Source: Dehalococcoidia bacterium (GTDB taxonomy: Bacteria; Chloroflexota; Dehalococcoidia; Dehalococcoidales; RBG-16-60-22). From it: DNA of 5,531 nt. The notes beneath the pieces were generated by a model that was not told the DNA's origin, ran no database searches, and saw nothing but the letters and a program-made list of their open reading frames with translations. The stretch is taken from positions 1 to 5,531 of the forward strand of contig JAUWBK010000085.1 of assembly GCA_030605045.1 (NCBI GenBank). Direction: 5' to 3'. The translations under genes were made by a program, and so were the position numbers. How positions within the stretch are numbered: position 1 is the stretch's first letter; each line of letters starts with the position of its first letter. Shown one piece after another: positions 1 through 4,921 of this stretch.

Positions 1-98
1 GAACAGATGTTAGGAGGTGCTGGATAAACTGGACTGGGCTGCGTGAGAAGGGCTTAGCCTGTGGTATTTGTATTAAGGTTTGCCCAGTAGCAAGGTAA
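1..98 (+). CDS. C-terminal fragment of a 4Fe-4S cluster protein, 5' end outside the window
   Basis: Reading from base 3, the frame is open from the window edge to a TAA at 96-98 and gives 31 residues. They contain CGICIKVCP, a C-x2-C-x3-C-P iron-sulfur motif, with a further Cys 13 residues upstream (codon 18-20) in the context RRCWINW. Three Cys in this spacing followed by Pro is the classic signature of a [4Fe-4S] ferredoxin-type site. The distant fourth Cys followed by aromatic residues resembles, from memory, the second cluster motif of reductive-dehalogenase-like and related double-cluster proteins. Those usually continue well past the motif, whereas this chain stops three residues after the Pro. 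It may therefore be a shorter relative, a truncated gene, or another ferredoxin-domain oxidoreductase. The gene converges on the minus-strand operon and shares its terminator region, so it is not part of that operon. The cluster motif is seen directly; the family is inferred. Confidence 0.55.
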   Translation, partial: TDVRRCWINWTGLREKGLACGICIKVCPVAR

Positions 99-120
99 TC
101 AAGGATATGGTAGAGCAAAA

Positions 121-177
121 ACAACAAGGGCGCTGGTGACCATTAATAAACGAGAGGCGGAGGCTGGCGCCCTTTTT
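121..177. terminator. Probable bidirectional rho-independent terminator between convergent genes
   Basis: A perfect 8-bp inverted repeat pairs AAGGGCGC (126-133) with GCGCCCTT (167-174), six of the eight pairs being G-C. On the plus strand it runs directly into TTTTT (173-177). On the minus strand the stem is followed by GTTGTTTTTG (bases 125 down to 116), also U-rich in RNA. The stem begins about 7 bases after the stop of the last operon gene and about 28 bases after the stop of the plus-strand fragment, which is where a shared terminator would be expected. The 33-base loop is unusually long for an intrinsic terminator and I see no strong secondary stem inside it, which lowers confidence. 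Confidence 0.55.
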
Positions 178-181
178 AATT

Positions 182-967
182 TCACCCAGCCAACTGCACC
201 ATCTCCTCAGCCATGATGGCGGCACCAAAAGCGGTAACCATCTGGGGCTGATGGGGCATCAGTAATTTAATCCCCAGTTTCTCCTCCACCCTTTTAATCA
301 GCCCAACGTCAAGTCCACCGCCGCCGCTGATGGCACAGCCCTCCTCCAACCCAACCCTCTCGATGAGGGCGGATATCTTGTCGGCCAGCGCCTGGTGCAC
401 CCCGGCCAGAATATCCTCCTTGGCACTGCCCTCAGCCACCCTGGAAATAGCCTCCGACTCACCAAAGACGGCACAACCGGTAGTAAAAGCGACCGGATTT
501 TTTGACTTTAAGGATAAAACGCCAATATCCTTAAGCTCTATCTGGAGGACATTGGCGATGACTTCCAGAAAGCGCCCGCTGCCCGCAGCACACTTTTCGC
601 TGACCACAAAATTGATTACCCGCCCGCTCTCACTGAGCCGAATTACCTGACTGGACTGCGCCTGCACATCAATCACCGTCCGCACCGAAGGGAAAATACG
701 GCTTATGCCTCGGGCACAGCAGCGGATATCGGTAACTTGCTGGTCACTGAAGGCAACATTGGCTGCACCCTGCCCGGTGGCTACGGTATAGGCTATGTCT
801 TCGGGAGACAGTTTGGCTTTTGCCAGAAGTTCCTCCCTTAATTTTTCGGCTACGGCACGGTAATTTACTCCAGAAGGAAGCAAATGGTAAGTCAAAAGCT
901 CACCATCCTTGGTGATAACTCCCTTACTGGTTCCCGAACCAATATCAATGCCCATAAAATAAGTCAT
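182..967 (-). CDS. Benzoyl-CoA reductase-type ATPase subunit (BcrD/BzdP-like), divergent partner of the activator pair
   Basis: This 261-residue protein belongs to the BadF/BadG/BcrA/BcrD (HgdC) ATPase family of the acetate kinase/Hsp70/actin fold. Such ATPases sit as dimers around a shared [4Fe-4S] cluster and use ATP hydrolysis to push a low-potential electron into a reductase or dehydratase. The phosphate-1 loop GIDIGSGTSK is at residues 6-15. The cluster-ligand segments are EKCAAGSGRF (Cys126) and TTGCAVFGES (Cys165). An adenosine-type loop, SGGGG, is at 214-218. The phosphate-2 segment, normally like DIGGQDAK, reads DVQAQSSQ (100-107): the Asp is kept but the glycines are lost. From memory, BcrD/BzdP-type subunits also deviate here (for example D-[IV]-G-A), so this is probably the BcrD/P-like half of a heterodimer. 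Its ATG follows the preceding TAA after one base, with a weak GAGAG upstream; Met5 is an alternative start. It is the last gene before the terminator. Confidence 0.85.
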   Translation of the reverse strand: MTYFMGIDIGSGTSKGVITKDGELLTYHLLPSGVNYRAVAEKLREELLAKAKLSPEDIAYTVATGQGAANVAFSDQQVTDIRCCARGISRIFPSVRTVIDVQAQSSQVIRLSESGRVINFVVSEKCAAGSGRFLEVIANVLQIELKDIGVLSLKSKNPVAFTTGCAVFGESEAISRVAEGSAKEDILAGVHQALADKISALIERVGLEEGCAISGGGGLDVGLIKRVEEKLGIKLLMPHQPQMVTAFGAAIMAEEMVQLAG

Positions 968-968
968 A

Positions 969-1838
969 TTAACTCTCTTGATTAAAGAACGTGACTTCCG
1001 TCAGGCGGCGCTCTTTCTTCTGGACAGACTCCCCTTTTTCTAAAGCTTTTAGGGTAAGTTCTTTGCCTAGAAGGGCGGCACCCAGCGCCCCGCTGATTAG
1101 CGGGTCATCGGGAACCAGAATTTCACTTCCTAAATTCTCTCTCACCGCCTTGACCACCCCGCTATTTTTGGCGACACCCCCGGTAAACACGACATCAGGT
1201 TCTATCTTCAATCTCTTCAGCATGCCAACCGTCCGGCTGGCGATAGCCTCATGAAGCCCAGCGACAACGTCTTCTAACGGAACTCCATCAGAAAGACGAG
1301 AGACGACTTCCTGCTGGGCAAAAATAGTACAGGTGTTACTGATATTGACCTTGTTGGTCGATTTTAAGGAAATGCTGCCCAGCTCTTCCAGCCTGAGGCC
1401 GAGCGCTTTGGCGATGACTTCCAAAAATCGGCCTGTTCCGGCGGCACACTTGTCATTCATGACAAAGTCAATCAGCTTGCCATCTCTTATCTTGAGCCCC
1501 TTGGCATCTTGCCCCCCGATATCAAGTGCCGTCCTGACCGAAGGGAAGAGACTGGACACCCCCCGGGCGTGGCAGGTTAATTCGGTAATCTGACTATCGG
1601 CAAAGGGCACGTTGATGCGGCCATAGCCGGTGGCGACCACATAGGTAATCTCAGCAAAGGGTAAATTAGCCTGCTCCAGTGCCTGCTCCATCACCTTATT
1701 GGCCAGGCGACGGTGCTCGGCACCAGTATGACTCTCCACACGAGCGCGAATTACCTCGCCCTCATCGATAATGACCACCTTGGTCATGGTGGAACCGAGG
1801 TCAATACCAGCAAAATAAAGCGGATTTCTTGATTTCAA
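969..1838 (-). CDS. Benzoyl-CoA reductase / 2-hydroxyacyl-CoA dehydratase activator ATPase (BcrA/BzdQ/HgdC-like), TTG start
   Basis: This 289-residue activator ATPase has all the expected motifs of the HgdC/BcrA family: phosphate-1 GIDLGSTMTK (11-20), phosphate-2 DIGGQDAK (106-113), NDKCAAGTGRF with Cys131, SNTCTIFAQQE with Cys170, and the adenosine loop TGGVAKN (219-225). Cys131 and Cys170 correspond to the residues that hold the intersubunit [4Fe-4S] cluster in the family. It should hydrolyse ATP and fire single electrons from ferredoxin into the catalytic pair encoded just upstream. The start is TTG at 1836-1838: an in-frame TAA lies four codons upstream, and the next Met (residue 18) falls inside the phosphate-1 loop, so no other common start codon preserves the fold. 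GAGG lies about 12 bases upstream. The preceding stop is one base away. A charged tail of about 28 residues (262-289) extends beyond the roughly 260-residue length of HgdC. A sugar-kinase-like role is unlikely because both cluster Cys are present. Confidence 0.9.
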   Translation of the reverse strand: MKSRNPLYFAGIDLGSTMTKVVIIDEGEVIRARVESHTGAEHRRLANKVMEQALEQANLPFAEITYVVATGYGRINVPFADSQITELTCHARGVSSLFPSVRTALDIGGQDAKGLKIRDGKLIDFVMNDKCAAGTGRFLEVIAKALGLRLEELGSISLKSTNKVNISNTCTIFAQQEVVSRLSDGVPLEDVVAGLHEAIASRTVGMLKRLKIEPDVVFTGGVAKNSGVVKAVRENLGSEILVPDDPLISGALGAALLGKELTLKALEKGESVQKKERRLTEVTFFNQES

Positions 1839-1839
1839 A

Positions 1840-3045
1840 TTAGCTAATTACCTCAAGGAAGGCTTGAACTCTCGTCCTTAACTGCGCCAGTGCCGCCTCG
1901 CTATAGTCGTGTTCCAGATAGATACTGGGCAAGCCAATGCTAGCAAGATAATCCTTAAGCCCGGGCACTTCATAACCATGAATATCGCAATACCTCAGTG
2001 CCTGAAGGATTACTCCGTTGACCTTCCATTCTCTAGCATAATCTTTCAGATAGCCAAACCTGTTTTCCAGGTCGGTCATATAATCTTTCCGCTTAGTCTC
2101 ACTGAGAACTGTCTCACGGAAAGTGCGGGGACTCTTAAGCTCCACCAGATAGCGGTGGGCTAACCCATCCAGCGGGTCCGCGGTAAGCGCCACCGGCGAA
2201 AAATAGGCTCGACTGCCAAGAACAGTATCATCCATGACCACGTCAGCCCCAATGCTTTCCATCATGTCAATAAGCGCTATGTCATCGATAATACTACCCC
2301 AGACCAGAAGCCTGGCCGGTTTCTTGGCGGGGCCATCCTTACGCTGTTTCACCTCACTGATAACCTGCCGCAATAGCTCATTTCCTTCTGCCACCGGTAG
2401 ACTTGCCAGAGCCACCATCACCTGAAGCGTTTCTACTCCGGAGATAAGCGGAGGGTCAGGCTTCTTTAAATCATATAGCTCCCGCACTAAAGCTCGCTGC
2501 TCATTATGGATTTTTATCGCTTCCTTGAGCTTTTCTATAGAAAGTTCTTTTCCGGTAAATGATTCCAGTGTCCGTTTAAAATCCTTGAGTAACTCCTTAT
2601 GCTGCCTCTGGGCAGCGGCGTGGGTGGTGTGAGGGGTATCGATAAAGTGGGCATAAGAAGGGTTCAGATAGGTGCGCCAGATATGAGCCGTTTTCTCACT
2701 CACTTCACAGCCGTGCGCCATGACTACCCCATCTAAGAAGTTATACTTTCCCTTCAAGCCCAGGTCCATAACACTACGAAGAAACGGGCAAACCACGGTA
2801 GGCAGACAGGTATCGGCCTTGGTTATTGGTTCACGCATATCACCTAATATACGATAGGGGACTAAATCAAGCGCGGTTAACATTTCCAAAACGGGATAGA
2901 TATCGAGGTAGCCGATTACCTTCTTTCCCTCGGCTTTAAGTTCTTTAACTCGACGCGTCCGGTCTTGATAAATTTGCTTGGTTTTACTCAGTCCCGCTTC
3001 TGCCACTGATAGAATCTCCGTATGGTTGATTTTACCTGTTACCAC
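1840..3045 (-). CDS. 2-hydroxyacyl-CoA dehydratase/benzoyl-CoA reductase family subunit, smaller (BzdN/BcrC/HgdB-like)
   Basis: This 401-residue protein is the smaller catalytic partner of the HGD-D superfamily. Recognisable blocks are CLPTVVCPFLRS (80-91), a DGVVMAHGCE segment (105-114), and the C-terminal region with ILQALRYCDIHGYEVPGLKD (346-365) followed by YLEHDYS and a leucine-rich end. Cys86, Cys113 and Cys353 are the best candidates for the three protein ligands of a [4Fe-4S] cluster, by analogy with the family; Cys80 is extra. The subunit should bind the electron-accepting cluster and help form the acyl-CoA site together with the 445-residue subunit. The GTG start at 3043-3045 overlaps the preceding gene by 7 bases and has AGAGG 10 bases upstream. 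A second GTG at codon 14 (3004-3006) with GGAG 9 bases upstream is a real alternative. Its length is close to that I recall for BzdN-type subunits (about 380 aa). The substrate is not determinable from sequence. Confidence 0.85.
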   Translation of the reverse strand: MVTGKINHTEILSVAEAGLSKTKQIYQDRTRRVKELKAEGKKVIGYLDIYPVLEMLTALDLVPYRILGDMREPITKADTCLPTVVCPFLRSVMDLGLKGKYNFLDGVVMAHGCEVSEKTAHIWRTYLNPSYAHFIDTPHTTHAAAQRQHKELLKDFKRTLESFTGKELSIEKLKEAIKIHNEQRALVRELYDLKKPDPPLISGVETLQVMVALASLPVAEGNELLRQVISEVKQRKDGPAKKPARLLVWGSIIDDIALIDMMESIGADVVMDDTVLGSRAYFSPVALTADPLDGLAHRYLVELKSPRTFRETVLSETKRKDYMTDLENRFGYLKDYAREWKVNGVILQALRYCDIHGYEVPGLKDYLASIGLPSIYLEHDYSEAALAQLRTRVQAFLEVIS

Positions 3046-4376
3046 GCCAACCCGGCCTCTTTCCTCACTTTCTGGTAATGGCTCATGGTCTCCTCAAAGG
3101 TCTCCGCTTTCCTCAGGGCATCGGCGGGGTCAAAGAGGTTGAGGTCAACGATGTCCCCCTCGATTATCAAGGAAGGCACTTTAAGCTTTGTCATTAGCTG
3201 GTCCTGAACCACCATTAAGTGATTCGTCGCCGTGCGACAGGTAAGCAGGGGATGAAGCATTATCCCGTCACACTGATATTCCCTGACGAACTCGAGATAA
3301 GGATGCGCAAAATACCCCCACCAGTCCCCGGTGTTGAAGGCATCCTCAAAATAGCCAGAAAAGTATTGATAAGTTAAATTGGCAACGCGTTCCAGAGGGT
3401 CGCTGACCTTGCTCAAATCTATCGGCTTGGGTGGGTGATACGCCCAGCTCTCAATGACAAAATTCCAGCCCCTCTCCGCCAGTTGATTGAAAAAGCCCAA
3501 GCTATGCCATGGCGGCAGTTCGGCAAAAGCAAGTCGATATTTTTCTTCTTCAACCGCCCCGATATGATTATCCACCATAGACTTTGCTTCATCATACATC
3601 TGCCGATACAAGTCGGCGGTTACCTTGGGGTCAGCCGCCATATAGAGGGAGGCGGGCATACTACTCCAGAAATCACGGGAATGCATCGGGCAGGGTCTCG
3701 CCTTGCGCAATTCGTTCACCTCATGCCAAACCCGATTCATCTCTATTGTGTCGTCAATTATCTCGGCTAATCTATCCCGGTCCATCTTCTTACCTAGCAG
3801 ATTTTCCAGAAAGGCAATAAACTCTCTCAGCTCTTCCACCAGGAACTTGATATTGTGCTCACGCACCCCTTCCATCCGACTCTCTTTTACCCCGGGGTGG
3901 GGCATCTCCAATACCCACACCGGGGCGTCCAGGTAACGCCCCAGCGCCTGAAACCACTTATACCTGGTATCACAAAAATAACCTGAGCTGAGTAACAAAG
4001 TGGGTTTGGGCATGCCTCCCATGGGGGCCTCGGGTGGGATTTCGCCCAAATCCTTCATTCGCGCCGCGTAGCCGAGGCAATTGCGGGCGTAGCCGCACAT
4101 ATGGCTGGGAAAACCATCCGAATCAGATTGCGCCAGGTAAGTTGGAGCAGTCCCGAAAGCAGCGCAGACAGCACCGTAATCTTCCGGGTAAATCGCCGCC
4201 ACCTCCATTGCCCTGAGGACGGCATCACCTCCCCACCAGTTGACCATGCACCAGGCGACCGGCTTCCCCTCCTTACTGGCTTCAACCGCCCGCTCATACA
4301 TCCCGTCAACCAGTGCCCGAAGTGGATACATTGTTTTCAGCCGGTTGATGGCTCTTTTCTTTTCTCCGTCAGCCAT
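3039..4376 (-). CDS. 2-hydroxyacyl-CoA dehydratase/benzoyl-CoA reductase family subunit, larger (BzdO/BcrB-like)
   Basis: This 445-residue protein is the larger HGD-D family subunit and matches the length I recall for BzdO/BcrB-type chains (about 440-450). Family-like blocks are IYPEDYGAV (62-70), MCGYARNCLG (93-102), GGMPKPTLLLSSGYFCDTRYKW (120-141), and near the C-terminus DGIMLHPLLTCR (370-381) followed by PSLIIEGDIVD (401-411). Cys94, Cys135 and Cys380 are likely ligands of a [4Fe-4S] cluster; Cys100 is an additional nearby Cys. Residues 336-363 are extremely rich in aromatic side chains. Together with the 401-residue subunit it would form the catalytic core that takes electrons from the ATPase pair. 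The ATG start (4374-4376) is preceded in frame by TAG three codons upstream, so it cannot extend. AGGA lies only four bases before the ATG, within a palindromic spacer. Met16 has no visible ribosome binding site. Benzoyl-CoA reduction is favoured over simple 2-hydroxyacyl-CoA dehydration because two different ATPases follow. Confidence 0.85.
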   Translation of the reverse strand: MADGEKKRAINRLKTMYPLRALVDGMYERAVEASKEGKPVAWCMVNWWGGDAVLRAMEVAAIYPEDYGAVCAAFGTAPTYLAQSDSDGFPSHMCGYARNCLGYAARMKDLGEIPPEAPMGGMPKPTLLLSSGYFCDTRYKWFQALGRYLDAPVWVLEMPHPGVKESRMEGVREHNIKFLVEELREFIAFLENLLGKKMDRDRLAEIIDDTIEMNRVWHEVNELRKARPCPMHSRDFWSSMPASLYMAADPKVTADLYRQMYDEAKSMVDNHIGAVEEEKYRLAFAELPPWHSLGFFNQLAERGWNFVIESWAYHPPKPIDLSKVSDPLERVANLTYQYFSGYFEDAFNTGDWWGYFAHPYLEFVREYQCDGIMLHPLLTCRTATNHLMVVQDQLMTKLKVPSLIIEGDIVDLNLFDPADALRKAETFEETMSHYQKVRKEAGLAW

Positions 4377-4474
4377 AAAATCCTAATATCCAAGCACTGA
4401 GTCCTAAACAGTGTAATATAAAATCTTTTGGATTTTGGTCATTTGATATTGTTTTGATTTTAGGATTTAGATAT
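4377..4474. repeat. AT-rich palindromic intergenic element between the DUF35 gene and the reductase genes
   Basis: These 98 bases hold no gene. The outer arms, 4377-4390 and 4456-4469, are inverted copies matching at 12 of 14 positions and share a perfect AAATCCTAA/TTAGGATTT core (4378-4386 and 4460-4468). Nested inside are two smaller perfect palindromes: AAAATC/GATTTT with a 5-base loop (4420-4436) and CACTG/CAGTG with a 9-base loop (4395-4413). The pattern recalls degenerate AAATCCTAAA-type intergenic repeats I associate with several anaerobic lineages, but that is recollection only. The right-hand end in transcription supplies the AGGA before the 445-residue gene. A weak sigma-70-like pair on the minus strand (ATGACC at 4437-4442, TATATT at 4415-4420, 16-base spacer) could allow separate transcription of the reductase genes, but it is not convincing in such AT-rich DNA. 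Confidence 0.6.
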
Positions 4475-4888
4475 TTATGTTTCCAGGCTAAAGAGCGGTC
4501 TGGCGCCCTCACCGGCAGAATACTTATCGCCGGCGAATACCTTGGTTTCTGTCATCTTTACCCTTTTGCCGATTAATTCCATAGTTGCCGTAGTCGGGTC
4601 AGTGCCAGTCAAGTTACCCATTATCCAGGGGCCTTCATCAAGCTCAACCAGCAAGATAACATAGGGAACCTCATCTTCACGCCCTTCCGGGGCGACATTA
4701 CAAGTGGTAAAGGTTTGAATCTTACCGGTGCCCTTGAGTTCAACGACTTCCATATCTGGACTGGCACATTTCCGACAAACCATCTTTGGCGGTACCGTAA
4801 TTGTGCCACATTCCTCACATTTTAAGCCCAGTAACTTATTTTCCTTCAGTCCCTCGTTAAAGTCTTTGAAAGTAAGTTTATATTCCAT
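4475..4888 (-). CDS. DUF35 / OB-fold acyl-CoA-binding protein with N-terminal zinc ribbon
   Basis: This 137-residue protein shows the two-part layout of the DUF35 (ChsH2/Zn-ribbon OB-fold) family. After a short N-terminal helix-like segment (FKDFNEGLKENKLL) comes a rubredoxin-like zinc ribbon with C24-x2-C27 and C38-x2-C41. A beta-rich OB-fold follows, from about residue 50 (GTGKIQTFTTCNVAP) to the end, including YVILLVELDEGPWIMGNLTG. These proteins bind acyl-CoA and pair with thiolases; in archaea a DUF35 protein bridges an acetoacetyl-CoA thiolase and HMG-CoA synthase. The thiolase gene ends 33 bases upstream, so a thiolase partnership is the natural reading here, and no HMG-CoA synthase gene is visible. 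The ATG is well supported: GGAGG (4895-4899) lies six bases upstream. The length is typical for the family. Its position before the reductase genes suggests, but does not prove, that it serves the same acyl-CoA pathway. Confidence 0.9.
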   Translation of the reverse strand: MEYKLTFKDFNEGLKENKLLGLKCEECGTITVPPKMVCRKCASPDMEVVELKGTGKIQTFTTCNVAPEGREDEVPYVILLVELDEGPWIMGNLTGTDPTTATMELIGKRVKMTETKVFAGDKYSAGEGARPLFSLET

Positions 4889-4894
4889 TTCCAG

Positions 4895-4899
4895 CCTCC
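4895..4899 (-). promoter_or_regulatory. Strong Shine-Dalgarno site for the DUF35 gene
   Basis: On the minus strand GGAGG stands six bases before the ATG, within the 33-base gap after the thiolase stop. It fixes the start codon of the DUF35 gene. It also shows that this gene is initiated independently, whereas the junctions downstream in the reductase genes rely on overlaps or one-base gaps. Confidence 0.8.
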
Positions 4900-4921
4900 A
4901 TAGAAACTAAATCACGTATTG

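Noticed and set aside
90..139. A frameshift that would extend the left-edge iron-sulfur protein past its TAA into the next frame (up to a stop at 137-139)
   Set aside because: The alternative frame gives only about 15 unremarkable residues and runs into the terminator stem, and nothing in it resembles a known continuation.
330..650. Plus-strand open frame of 106 codons opposite the second ATPase
   Set aside because: It is antisense to a gene with clear family motifs, its translation shows no recognisable domain, and its length is explained by the codon pattern of the true gene.
969..1838. Reading the ATPase as an N-acetylglucosamine kinase-like sugar kinase of the BadF superfamily
   Set aside because: Both cluster cysteines (131 and 170) in CAAGTGRF and NTCTIFAQQE contexts, and the adjacent HGD-D subunits, point to an electron-activating ATPase.
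3435..3936. Overlapping plus-strand open frames opposite the large reductase subunit
   Set aside because: Three frames overlap one another and the real gene, and none shows a recognisable motif, so they are shadows.
4055..4309. Second minus-strand frame inside the start of the large reductase subunit
   Set aside because: It lies wholly within the better-supported frame and carries no domain signature.
4415..4442. Sigma-70-like promoter on the minus strand (ATGACC, 16 bases, TATATT) before the reductase genes
   Set aside because: The match is weak and lies inside AT-rich palindromic DNA where such pairs arise easily. It is noted in the spacer entry but not called as a promoter.
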